Origin: Streptomyces sp. MMG1121
GTDB lineage: Bacteria; Actinomycetota; Actinomycetes; Streptomycetales; Streptomycetaceae
DNA: 64,000 nt
Reading direction: 5' to 3'
NCBI RefSeq assembly: GCF_001280015.1
Contig: NZ_LGDV01000141.1
Span: forward strand, 67,478 to 131,477
Positions 51,335 through 59,234 of the stretch are shown here, piece by piece. The position numbers and the translations under genes are program-made. The stretch's first letter is position 1, and every line of letters begins with the position of its first letter. Under the pieces are notes generated by a model. That model saw only the letters and a program-made list of their open reading frames with translations. It had not been told where the DNA came from and did not search any database.

Positions 51335-52336
51335 TCATGCCTCGCGCAGCTCGGCCTTCGCGAACTCCCGCATCCCCTCCGCGAACCCGATCTGCGGCTT
51401 CCAGCCCAGCGCGGCCCGCAGGCGGGAGGAGTCCGCGGTGATGTGCCGTACGTCGCCCAGCCGGTACTCCCCGGTGATCACCGGCTGGGGACCGCCGTAG
51501 GCGTCGGCCAGTGCCCGGGCCATCTCGCCGACGGTGTGCGGTTCACCGCTGCCGGTGTTGTACACCGTGAGGACGCCCGGGGTCGCTTCCGACTCCAGTG
51601 CCGCCAGGTTCGCCTCCGCCACGTCCCGCACATGGACGAAGTCCCGCCGCTGGCGTCCGTCCTCGAACACCCGGGGGGCCGCACCGCGGGCGAGTGCCGA
51701 GCGGAAGAAGGACGCGACCCCGGCGTACGGGGTGTCCCGCGGCATCCCGGGGCCGTACACGTTGTGGTAGCGCAGGGACACCGCCGACCCGCCCGTGCTG
51801 CGGGCCCAGGCGGCGGCCAGGTGTTCCTGGGCGAGCTTGGTCGCCGCGTACACGTTGCGAGGATCGGCCGGGGCGTCCTCGCCGACCAGACCGGGGCTCA
51901 GCTCGGCCCCGCAGCGCGGGCACACGGGCTCGAACCGGGCCGCGTCGAGGTCGGTGACGGTCCGGGGGCCGCGGCGTACGACCCCGTGCCGGGGGCATGC
52001 GTAACGGCCCTCGCCGTAGACCACCATGGACCCCGCCAGCACGAGGTGCCGTACGCCTGCCTCCGCCATGGCCGCGACGAGTACGGCGGTGCCCAGGTCG
52101 TTGCGCGAGACGTACTCCGCGGCGTCGGCGACACCGTTGCCGAGCCCGACCATCGCCGCCTGGTGGCAGACGGCATCCACCCCCGCCAGTGCCCGGGCGA
52201 CCGAGGCCGGAGCGCGTACGTCCGCGCCGGGATCCGCCCGGACGTCGTAGACGAGCGGCTCGTGCCCGCTCGCCCGCAGCGCCTCGACGACATGGGACCC
52301 GATGAACCCGGCACCGCCGGTGACCAGTACACGCAT
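51335..52336 (-). CDS. NDP-sugar epimerase/dehydratase with zinc-ribbon insertion
   Basis: A 333-residue extended SDR: MRVLVTGGAGFIGSHVVEAL (NAD motif), AGSMVVYG with catalytic Ser103, and Tyr163-Lys167 in NVYAATKLAQEH, YHNVYGPGMPRDTPYAG and RDFVHVRDVAEANLAAL. Between residues 112 and 143 an insertion holds Cys114 and His117 (YACPRHG) and Cys139, Cys142 (PVCPRCGAEL), a likely zinc site unusual for this enzyme class. Related to UDP-glucose 4-epimerases and dTDP-sugar dehydratases. It probably supplies a sugar for the nearby GT2/DUF2064/methyltransferase genes. The 488-bp gap upstream holds a small gene fragment and a palindrome. Confidence 0.92.
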   Translation of the reverse strand: MRVLVTGGAGFIGSHVVEALRASGHEPLVYDVRADPGADVRAPASVARALAGVDAVCHQAAMVGLGNGVADAAEYVSRNDLGTAVLVAAMAEAGVRHLVLAGSMVVYGEGRYACPRHGVVRRGPRTVTDLDAARFEPVCPRCGAELSPGLVGEDAPADPRNVYAATKLAQEHLAAAWARSTGGSAVSLRYHNVYGPGMPRDTPYAGVASFFRSALARGAAPRVFEDGRQRRDFVHVRDVAEANLAALESEATPGVLTVYNTGSGEPHTVGEMARALADAYGGPQPVITGEYRLGDVRHITADSSRLRAALGWKPQIGFAEGMREFAKAELREA

Positions 52337-52431
52337 ACCCTCACGCTAGACGCGGCCGGCCCCGCCACCGGGTGACACGGCCGGTACGTCATCACTCCGT
52401 AAGGGGCGGCGGACCGGCGCCGCCGCGCGTC

Positions 52432-52602
52432 AGGTTCGGTTGCGGCGGCCCCGGCGCCGCAGTTCCTTCCCGCGCTGTCGTGCCCGCTTCGCCCCGGCCC
52501 GCTCGAACTCCTTGTACGCGCCGGCCGGAACGGCCCAGGCACCCGGCAGCAGCTCGGGCCGGGCGATCCGCAACCCTCTGCCGGGCCCCGGTTCGTGAGT
52601 GT
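52432..52602 (-). pseudogene. Fragment of a small basic protein gene without start codon
   Basis: A minus-strand frame open from a TGA near 52605 to the TGA at 52432-52434 reads GRGLRIARPELLPGAWAVPA then GAYKEFERAGAKRARQRGKE and ends in an Arg-rich tail. The text and codon use look coding, but there is no ATG or GTG in frame after the upstream stop, so only the C-terminal end of a gene remains, or a TTG start is used. Function unknown. The rest of 52337-52824 holds a palindrome (52616-52630) and the leader of the SGNH hydrolase gene. Confidence 0.4.
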
Positions 52603-52615
52603 TTCAAGAATTTCT

Positions 52616-52630
52616 GTCAACAACGTTGAC
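52616..52630. promoter_or_regulatory. GTCAAC-AAC-GTTGAC palindrome
   Basis: A 15-bp inverted repeat with 6-bp arms (52616-52621, 52625-52630) in an AT-rich stretch upstream of the SGNH hydrolase gene and of the broken gene fragment. It contains TTGAC on both strands and so could be an operator overlapping divergent -35 elements. Confidence 0.45.
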
Positions 52631-52824
52631 TCCGTAGCCGGGTGACCGCACATTACCTATCAGTAGAACCCTGAAGTAACCCTAGATGTACCCCCAGTTG
52701 CCCTTCTTGTTCCGGCACCTCCCCTTGCTCCGAGCCGCCGCTTTCTCGTGCACCAGCACACGCGCGGGCACCGTCAGGCCCGCCTGCTCCGTGTCCCCAC
52801 CCCGAGAAGAGGGAGCACCCGCCC

Positions 52825-53691
52825 ATGCCTGCCCTGCGCCGTGCCATCGCCGCGACATCCGCACTCGCCGGGGCGCTGGCCCTCGGTCTCACCGCCGCGC
52901 CCGCCCAGGCCACGACACCCCTGAACTACGCCGCCCTCGGCGACAGCTACAGCGCCGCCTCCGGTGTCCTCCCGGTCGACCTCGGCAATCTGCTCTGCCT
53001 GCGCTCCACCGCGAACTATCCGCACGTCATCGCCGCCCGCACCGGCGCGCGGCTCACGGACGTCACCTGTGGAGCCGCCCAGACCAAGGACTTCACCGGT
53101 TCCCAGTACCCCGGGGTCGCCCCGCAGACGGACGCCGTCACCCCGGACACCGACCTGGTGACGCTGACGATCGGCGGGAACGACAACGGCACCTTCATCA
53201 ACGCCATACTGGACTGCGGTACCGCGGGGATCCTCAGCGGAGGCAAGGGCAGTCCGTGCAAGGACAAGTACGGCACGTCCTTCGACGACGCGATCGACGC
53301 GAACACCTACCCCGCGCTGAAGAACGCGCTGGGCGCCGTACGGGCCAAGGCGCCGGGCGCCCGGGTGGCGGTGCTCGGGTACCCGTGGATCACGCCCGCC
53401 GAGGCCGACCCGTCCTGCTTCGCCCAGCTGCCGATCGCCACCGGTGACGTGCCGTATCTGCACGACCTGCAGGCCCATCTCAACGCCCTGGTCGAGCGCG
53501 CCGCCGAGGAGACCGGGGCGACGTACGTCGACTTCTCCCGGGTGTCCGCGGGGCACGACGCATGCCAGGCCATCGGCACACGGTGGATCGAGCCGCTGCT
53601 GTTCGGGACGAACGTCGTGCCCGTCCACCCCAACGCGCTCGGTGAGCGGCGCATGGCCGAGCGGACCATGAGCGTCCTCGGCCTCGGCTGA
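52825..53691 (+). CDS. Secreted SGNH/GDSL hydrolase
   Basis: A 288-residue secreted esterase/lipase. Signal peptide 1-30 (ATSALAGALALGLTAAPAQA). Block I: YAALGDSYSAASGVLP with nucleophile Ser41; block III: TLTIGGNDNGTFINAILDCG with oxyanion Asn; block V: VVPVHPNALGERRMAERTM with catalytic His. Six Cys suggest disulfides, as in Streptomyces SGNH lipases. GAGAAGAGGGAG is 8-10 nt before the ATG. The product hydrolyses acyl esters outside the cell; the exact substrate is unknown. Confidence 0.93.
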   Translation: MPALRRAIAATSALAGALALGLTAAPAQATTPLNYAALGDSYSAASGVLPVDLGNLLCLRSTANYPHVIAARTGARLTDVTCGAAQTKDFTGSQYPGVAPQTDAVTPDTDLVTLTIGGNDNGTFINAILDCGTAGILSGGKGSPCKDKYGTSFDDAIDANTYPALKNALGAVRAKAPGARVAVLGYPWITPAEADPSCFAQLPIATGDVPYLHDLQAHLNALVERAAEETGATYVDFSRVSAGHDACQAIGTRWIEPLLFGTNVVPVHPNALGERRMAERTMSVLGLG

Positions 53692-53713
53692 CCGCCCCCC
53701 GACGACCTCGAGG

Positions 53714-53872
53714 TCAGGCCCGTGCGCCGCCGTCCACCCTCAGCACCGTGCCGGTCACGAAGGAGACACGGTCGCTCGGCAGCCAAGCGGCGGCCTCGGC
53801 GATCTCCTCGGGGCCGGCCGCGCGGCGCAGCGGTGTCAGGGCCGTGAGCCGGTCCTGGAGACCGGGGGACTC
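53714..53872 (-). pseudogene. C-terminal remnant of a short-chain dehydrogenase
   Basis: The minus strand reads [40 protein letters not shown] and LRVDGGARA stop, the classical end of a glucose-1-dehydrogenase-type SDR (PEEIAxxxxWL, SFVTGxxxxVDGG). Only about 50 residues remain; the Rossmann motif and Tyr-Lys site are missing. Homology ends at about 53870, exactly where the plus-strand XRE remnant begins, so one deletion appears to have removed the front of both. Confidence 0.75.
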
Positions 53873-54474
53873 CTCTTCTGCTGGCCCGCGCCCCGCCGGG
53901 CCCGCCGCCCGGACCCTCGCGCGAGGCGCGGCAGAGCATCCTCGACCTGGTGCACCGGCTGCCGCGGTTCGCCGCCTTAGTGACCTCCGCGAGGCTGGAG
54001 GTGCTCGCCTGGAACCGGCTGGCGGCCGGCCTCATGGAGGACTTCTCGGCCCTGCCCCGACGCGATCGCAACCTGGCACGCCGGGCCTTGCCCGGATCGC
54101 GCCCCGGCGGGCGGCGGCTGTACGGCGTGTCCGACGCCGACGCCTTCGCCCGCCGTGTGGCCCGGCGGCTGCGCACCGCCGCCGCCCGGTATCCGGACGA
54201 CTCCGAGATGACCGCGCTGACCGGTGAACTCCTCACCGGCAGCGATGAGTTCGCGAGGCTGTGGGCCTGTCACGACGTGGATGTGGAACCCACCCCGCGC
54301 CAGACGTTCCAGCACCCGCTGGTCGGGCCGGGCACCGTGAACCGCGACGCCCTCGACCTCACCGACCGGGACCAGCAGGTCGTGATCTACACCGCCGGCC
54401 CCGGCTCGCCCTCCGAGGAGGCGCTCCGGCTGCCGGCGGTCATCGGCACCCAGCGCATGGACGCGTCCCGCTGA
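53869..54474 (+). pseudogene. 5'-truncated XRE/MmyB-like regulator
   Basis: The frame to the TGA at 54472 reads [60 protein letters not shown] and VNRDALDLTDRDQQVVIYTA, the MmyB-like ligand-binding domain (PF17765) of Streptomyces helix-turn-helix regulators. The HTH is missing: coding similarity begins near 53869, without start codon. The ATG-less 5' end abuts the SDR remnant on the other strand. A GTG at 53950 could give a 174-residue DNA-binding-less protein, but a pseudogene is likelier. Confidence 0.75.
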
Positions 54475-54498
54475 TCCCGTCCCCGTCGGCCGGGTGGG

Positions 54499-55905
54499 TC
54501 AGCTCCGCTGGAAGAACTCCACCTCGGCGACCGCGACATGACGCTGCCCGGTGAGTCCCGTGACCGACCCCAGTTTCAGCCGCACCTTCACCACGTCGTC
54601 GATCCCGGTCACGACGGTCTGCGTTCCCGGCTTGTCGCTGAGGTCGATCTCCTTGCGGTGCACCGTGCCGTCCGCCGACGTGACCTCCATGTCCATCCGG
54701 AGCGCACGCGCCTCACGGGCGTAGTCCTCCGGCGCCAACGACGCTCCGTTCGTGATGATGAGGTCGACCATCCGGAACGGTTTGCCGAAGGTGTACGTGA
54801 TCGAGGCCCCCGGTCCGGGCGTGCCCCAGTAGCGGTTGTTGAGCCCGTCCGTGGTGTTCTTCGCAGGATGCCCGGGCACTTCGGCGCTCGCGTGGACGGC
54901 CACCGGCGTGACGGCCTTGACGCCGCTGAGCTTGTCCCGGGTGTCCTCGAACAGGGCGCGCCCGGCGGGCAGCAGGAAGAACCCGCCCACGCACAGTGCC
55001 AGGACCACGGCCAGCGTCACCAGAACCCGGATCCACCGCCCGGATCCCGCCCGCACCTGGCGCCGGAACGGCCAGATCGTTCGCCACCAGGGAAGCGGAG
55101 CGTGGTTCGTCGACGGAGTGAGGGGGCTGGCGCAGCGGCGGCAGAACCGGCGGTCCGGCGGATTGGGCGTGCCGCACACCGGGCACGGCACCCCGGACAC
55201 CTCCTGCGGCGCCGCCACCGGCCGGACGACGGGACGCGCCGCGACCGGCTTCGCCGGCTGCACGGGCCCGATGGCCTCGGGCTGCGGCGCAGCGGGCGCC
55301 GGAGTCTGCGGGGCCGGAGTCTGCGGGGCAGGAGCTTGCGGCGCCGGAGCCTGTGGCGCCGCAGCTTCTGGGGCGGGGGCGGCCGGTGACGCCGGAGCGG
55401 GTGTGGTGGGGCGGGCCGGTGGCGCCGTGGTGCGTCGGCTGCCGGCGCCGTCCTCCTCCGTACGGTGTTCCTCGCCGCCGGTGTCGACGGCGGGCGTCGA
55501 ACTCCCCTCTGCCGCACGGCTGTTGCCACCCGGCGAAGCGTCCGTGCCCGGCGCTGCCGGTGCCGGAACCGCCGGGGCCGCGGCGGCCCGCCGCGGCTCG
55601 GGCGCCGTGCCTTCGGGGGCCGCACCGCTCGTGCCCTCCGCAGCCCGCCGGGCTTGCCCGGTCAGCCTCGTCCGCAGGGACGACGAACGGGGCGCCGCAG
55701 GCGGTGACGCGGGGGACGCCGTAGCAGGGGGAGGGGCAGGTTCCTCGGCCGGTGGGGCGGGCGGCTCCGGCGTGGCCGGCGACGGGGCCGACGTCGCGGA
55801 CGACCCCCCCGAACGACCCTCGGACCAGCCCAGGTACGACCCGCAGTTGCTGCAGAAGTCGTCATCGGGATCGTTGGACGCCCCGCACACGGGACAGGCG
55901 CGCAT
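54499..55905 (-). CDS. CIS-operon membrane protein: two zinc ribbons, Pro/Ala linker, one helix, beta-sandwich
   Basis: A 468-residue protein at the end of the contractile-injection operon. Zinc ribbon 1 has Cys4, 7, 18, 21; residues 30-235 are a Pro/Ala-rich disordered linker with QAPAPQTPAPQ repeats; zinc ribbon 2 has Cys241, 244, 255, 258; one membrane helix spans about 292-313; residues 335-468 form a discoidin/NADase-type glycan-binding-like beta-sandwich (NTTDGLNNRYWGTPGPGASI). The N-terminus would be cytoplasmic and the sandwich outside. This layout recalls, from memory, the membrane attachment protein reported for Streptomyces CIS (CisA); function here is inferred from position. GGGAGGTGACGTC precedes the ATG. 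Confidence 0.85.
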   Translation of the reverse strand: MRACPVCGASNDPDDDFCSNCGSYLGWSEGRSGGSSATSAPSPATPEPPAPPAEEPAPPPATASPASPPAAPRSSSLRTRLTGQARRAAEGTSGAAPEGTAPEPRRAAAAPAVPAPAAPGTDASPGGNSRAAEGSSTPAVDTGGEEHRTEEDGAGSRRTTAPPARPTTPAPASPAAPAPEAAAPQAPAPQAPAPQTPAPQTPAPAAPQPEAIGPVQPAKPVAARPVVRPVAAPQEVSGVPCPVCGTPNPPDRRFCRRCASPLTPSTNHAPLPWWRTIWPFRRQVRAGSGRWIRVLVTLAVVLALCVGGFFLLPAGRALFEDTRDKLSGVKAVTPVAVHASAEVPGHPAKNTTDGLNNRYWGTPGPGASITYTFGKPFRMVDLIITNGASLAPEDYAREARALRMDMEVTSADGTVHRKEIDLSDKPGTQTVVTGIDDVVKVRLKLGSVTGLTGQRHVAVAEVEFFQRS

Positions 55906-55909
55906 GACG

Positions 55910-56473
55910 TCACCTCCCTTCTTCGGCGGGCGGGCCGGGCAGGAACTCCACCCGGCACGAGACATGGACGGGACACAGGGACCGGACGACCTCACGGACC
56001 CGGCCCTCGTCCACCTCCGGATCGCGGCCCGGCCACACCCGGACCAGCACCTCACCGGTCGGCTCAGGCGGCAGGCCGGCCCCCGTGGTGGCGGACCACA
56101 CCGCGCCGCCGTCACCGCTGACGTCGGCGTTCACCCCGAGCGTGAGCCGCAGCCGCTCGACCAGACCGCGCCGCGTGCCACGCCAGCGATGCAGCTCCAC
56201 CGCGCGCACCACCGCCTCGCGGCGCAGCTCCGCCGACCACTCGCGGTCGTCGGCGGCGCCCACCCACGAGGCCAGCCAGGCCACGAAGTCGAGCGGCGCG
56301 ACCCGCGGGTCGAGATAGGCGGGCAGGTTGTCGAGGGTCGCGAACACCGGGGCGAGGACGGTGTCCAGACCGGAGGTGAACCGCTGGGCGAAGTCGTCGT
56401 CGGCGTAGAGCGCGGGCAGCTGCGCACCGATGGGGTACCGGCTCGGCAGACCGGGTACGGCGGCGCGGCTCAT
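55910..56473 (-). CDS. CIS baseplate protein, P2 gpI/TIGR02242 type
   Basis: A 187-residue phage tail protein: PIGAQLPALYADDDFAQRFT, TLDNLPAYLDPRVAPLDFVA followed by WLASWVGA, and LRREAVVRAVELHRWRGTRR are the signature of TIGR02242 tail proteins. In R-type pyocin and Afp/PVC-like particles this protein closes the baseplate wedge together with gpJ. The ATG overlaps the gpJ stop (ATGA). Confidence 0.92.
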   Translation of the reverse strand: MSRAAVPGLPSRYPIGAQLPALYADDDFAQRFTSGLDTVLAPVFATLDNLPAYLDPRVAPLDFVAWLASWVGAADDREWSAELRREAVVRAVELHRWRGTRRGLVERLRLTLGVNADVSGDGGAVWSATTGAGLPPEPTGEVLVRVWPGRDPEVDEGRVREVVRSLCPVHVSCRVEFLPGPPAEEGR

Positions 56474-58428
56474 GCCCGGTCCCCCGGCTGAAGGGGCTGC
56501 GCGACGACCTGGTGCTGGTAGGAGAAGACCAGCGCGCCCGCGGCGACGTCGATGCGGTCCACCGGCGCACCCCGGCGGCCCGTGATCGGGTCGGCGGCGA
56601 ACAGCAGGATCTCCTCCACCAGCGCGTTCCCGGTGGCGCGTTGCAGCAGACCGAAGATCTCCCCGTACTGCACCGGCCGACCGAACGGCCACCCGGCGCC
56701 GTCGGGTCCGCCGTGCAGCGGGTTGAGGTACCGGAACAGCGCGGCGAGGGCCGCGTCCCGCACCCGGTCGGTGTCCTCGGGTGCCGCCGCCAGCCGGGCG
56801 ACGACCGTGACGCCCTGGTAGACCGGCGGCTCCACCACCAGCCGGGTGCCGATCAGCCGCCGTTCGTCCAGGCTCTCGGTGATCGCGGTGAGCACCTGCT
56901 CCGACGGGATCAGCTGCTCGAACCGGAGCCGGTCGCCCTCGTCGGCCACCGCGTCCGGCACCACCAGCACCCGCACCGCGCCCGCGCCCTCCACCGCGGG
57001 CAGACAGCGCACCCGGCGCACCGAGGGGGCCGCCTGCCGGCTGATGATCTCGTAGTCCTCGGCCGTCACCGCCCGCTCCTGCATCCGCAGCGCGTCCGGG
57101 GCCCGCAGCTTGGCGTTGGCGAGGGTCTCCCCGTCCACCCCGCCACGCGCGGCCTCCCGGTTGGTCACCCGCGCGATGTACGGCACGGAGCTGCGCAGCA
57201 CCGAGATCGCGCCCCGGGCCACGTTGCCGGCCGGGCCGCCGCCGGTGCGATAGCGGGACACCCGGATCTGGGCGCCCTTCTCCGGTACGGCCCCGCACAG
57301 TCGCAGTGTCCCGTTCGGCTCGCGCAGCGCGGGCGGGAAGAGGAACTCGCCGGCGGTCGCGTCGACGCGGACGTGCCGGTCACCGGGTCCGGAGCGGCCG
57401 AAGTGCTCGACGATGTCCCAGCGTTGCCAGCCGTCGGCCGAGGACACCTCCACCACCGGCGGCTCGCCGTTCATCAGGACCGGCGGGCGGCCGAGCCGGA
57501 ACGTCTGGCCCGGCACCCCCTCCGACTCGCCGAGCGGTACGTCCGTGACCGTCTCGGCGTGCTCGGCGGTGTGGGTGCCGCCGACGGTGAACACCGCCGC
57601 CTCGCGCACGGTGGGGGACTCGGAGTAGAACGGCTGGCCCGGCTCCGCCTGGGTGACCCGGCAGCGCAGCCAGCCCGCCCGGGCGCCGCCGATCACCGAC
57701 GCGGTGTGCCCGGCCGGCACGTACACGATGACCTCGCCGGGCCGGTTCAGGCCGCCGGTGGTGTCCGAGCCGGTCTCGCACAGCTGCCAGCGGCCGCCGT
57801 CCCACGCCTCCCACACCAGCGGAGGCTGGCGCGGGTCCACGCCGACGCCCTCCACCCGGCTGTCCAGTCGTACGGCGACGATGCACCGAGGCACGGCCGT
57901 GGGCAGCCCGAACAGCAGCGCGTCCCCGGGCTCGGGGGCCGTCTGGAAGCACCGGACGTCGCGGCCCTCGGTGAGTTCACGGGTCCGGTCGGTCTGGTCG
58001 CCGGTCCGGGGCGCGGTCACCAGCCGGGTCAACTCGCTCGGCACGATGCGCAGTTCGTCCGTGGTCGCGAACACCACGGGCTCCTCCGCCTCGCTGTCCG
58101 CCGTGGTGACCTCGGTGCCGGCGGGCAGCGTCACCGTGTCCGGCTGCGGCGCCGACAGCCAGAAGTCGACCTCGGCACCGGCCGCCGCCGGCGGGAACAG
58201 CCGGATGCCCAGCAGGTCGAGGAAGGCGGTGTAGTTCTTGTCCGGCACCCGGTTCAGCCGGTACAGCAACTGGTCCACGAGATAGGCGAACGTCTCGATC
58301 AGGGTGACGCCCGGATCGGAGACGTTGTGGTCGGTCCACTCCGGGGCGCGCTGCTGCACGTACCGCTTCGCCTCGTCGACGAGTTGCTGGAACCGCCGGT
58401 CGTCCAGGTTGGGGGAGGGCAGGGCCAT
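56470..58428 (-). CDS. CIS baseplate wedge protein, gpJ/Afp11 type
   Basis: A 652-residue baseplate J-like protein. The N-terminus SPNLDDRRFQQLVDEAKRYV, PEWTDHNVSDPGVTLIETFA and RLNRVPDKNYTAFLDLLGIR is typical, and the central baseplate_J core lies about 380-560 (REAARGGVDGETLANAKLRA; RMQERAVTAEDYEIISRQAA), ending with the LLFAADPITGRRG tail. This is the Afp11-like wedge that connects to gp25. The ATG shares a base with the gp25 stop (TGATG). No frameshift or unusual feature. Confidence 0.94.
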   Translation of the reverse strand: MALPSPNLDDRRFQQLVDEAKRYVQQRAPEWTDHNVSDPGVTLIETFAYLVDQLLYRLNRVPDKNYTAFLDLLGIRLFPPAAAGAEVDFWLSAPQPDTVTLPAGTEVTTADSEAEEPVVFATTDELRIVPSELTRLVTAPRTGDQTDRTRELTEGRDVRCFQTAPEPGDALLFGLPTAVPRCIVAVRLDSRVEGVGVDPRQPPLVWEAWDGGRWQLCETGSDTTGGLNRPGEVIVYVPAGHTASVIGGARAGWLRCRVTQAEPGQPFYSESPTVREAAVFTVGGTHTAEHAETVTDVPLGESEGVPGQTFRLGRPPVLMNGEPPVVEVSSADGWQRWDIVEHFGRSGPGDRHVRVDATAGEFLFPPALREPNGTLRLCGAVPEKGAQIRVSRYRTGGGPAGNVARGAISVLRSSVPYIARVTNREAARGGVDGETLANAKLRAPDALRMQERAVTAEDYEIISRQAAPSVRRVRCLPAVEGAGAVRVLVVPDAVADEGDRLRFEQLIPSEQVLTAITESLDERRLIGTRLVVEPPVYQGVTVVARLAAAPEDTDRVRDAALAALFRYLNPLHGGPDGAGWPFGRPVQYGEIFGLLQRATGNALVEEILLFAADPITGRRGAPVDRIDVAAGALVFSYQHQVVAQPLQPGDRA

Positions 58429-58850
58429 CAGTCCGCGACCGCTTCCTCGGCCCCCTCCTCGGAGGGGATCGTGTAGAAGGGAAACACCAGGTTGCGCCGG
58501 TCGTTGGTGGAACGCACCGTGTAGCGCACGTCGATGTAGAGGGTTCCGTCGTCCACCGCGTCGAAGGCCACCGCCACGTCGTCCACCGTGATCCGCGGCT
58601 CCCACCGCTCCAGCGCCTCGCGCACCTGCTGCGCGATCCGCCCCGCGGTGGCGCCGTCGCCGGGCGCGAAGACGTAGTCGTGGATGCCGCAGCCGAACTC
58701 CGGCCGCATCGGGCGCTCTCCCGGCGCGGTGCCCAGCACCAGCCGGATCGCCTCCTCGATCTCCCGCTCGCGCTCCACGAGGGCGATCCCGCCGGTCGGC
58801 CCGACCCGCAGCGGGAACGCCCAGCCGCGCCCGATGAACCGCTCGCTCAT
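58428..58850 (-). CDS. CIS baseplate protein, gp25/GPW type
   Basis: A 140-residue gp25-like lysozyme-fold protein without lysozyme residues: FIGRGWAFPLRVGPTGGIAL, EREREIEEAIRLVLGTAPGE followed by RPMRPEFGCGIHDYVFAPGD, the EPR-type motif that seeds sheath assembly. It is the link between baseplate and first sheath ring. Starts at ATG 58850, overlapping the PAAR stop (TGATG). Confidence 0.94.
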   Translation of the reverse strand: MSERFIGRGWAFPLRVGPTGGIALVEREREIEEAIRLVLGTAPGERPMRPEFGCGIHDYVFAPGDGATAGRIAQQVREALERWEPRITVDDVAVAFDAVDDGTLYIDVRYTVRSTNDRRNLVFPFYTIPSEEGAEEAVAD

Positions 58851-59167
58851 CACAGACCCCCGATCTGCACGTTCAGGGCGCCGATCTGGATGTTCGCGCC
58901 GCAGGTGGTCTGGTCGCCCGCCCGTGCGGCCGGCAACCCGCCGATGAGCACCAGGCCCGAGGTGAGCCCGGCCGGGCTGGGCATGATCACGTTGCCGGGA
59001 CCCAGGGCCGCGTGCGGGGGCACCACACAGGTGTGCATGCTGCCCACGACGGCGGCGGGCCGGCCGCCGATCAGCACGCGCGCCACCGACGCGGCGGCGC
59101 CGGGCGGCGGGGTGGCGATCACACCGCCGTGGGTGGTGGGGTCGCCGGTACGGGCTGCGGCGGGCAT
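58850..59167 (-). CDS. PAAR-type spike tip protein
   Basis: A 105-residue PAAR-repeat protein: MPAAARTGDPTTHGGVIATP, VLIGGRPAAVVGSMHTCVVP, VLIGGLPAARAGDQTTCGAN. The His and Cys residues that hold the metal at the tip are visible (TTHGG, MHTC, TTC). No effector domain is fused. ATG 59167 with GAGGAG 6 nt upstream is preferred to an ATG 27 nt earlier. Confidence 0.92.
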   Translation of the reverse strand: MPAAARTGDPTTHGGVIATPPPGAAASVARVLIGGRPAAVVGSMHTCVVPPHAALGPGNVIMPSPAGLTSGLVLIGGLPAARAGDQTTCGANIQIGALNVQIGGL

Positions 59168-59234
59168 ACGGGGCTCCTCGACTTTCTGGACCATGGCCTC
59201 GACGGCCTTGAAAATAGCGCTGGTTGATGAACGG

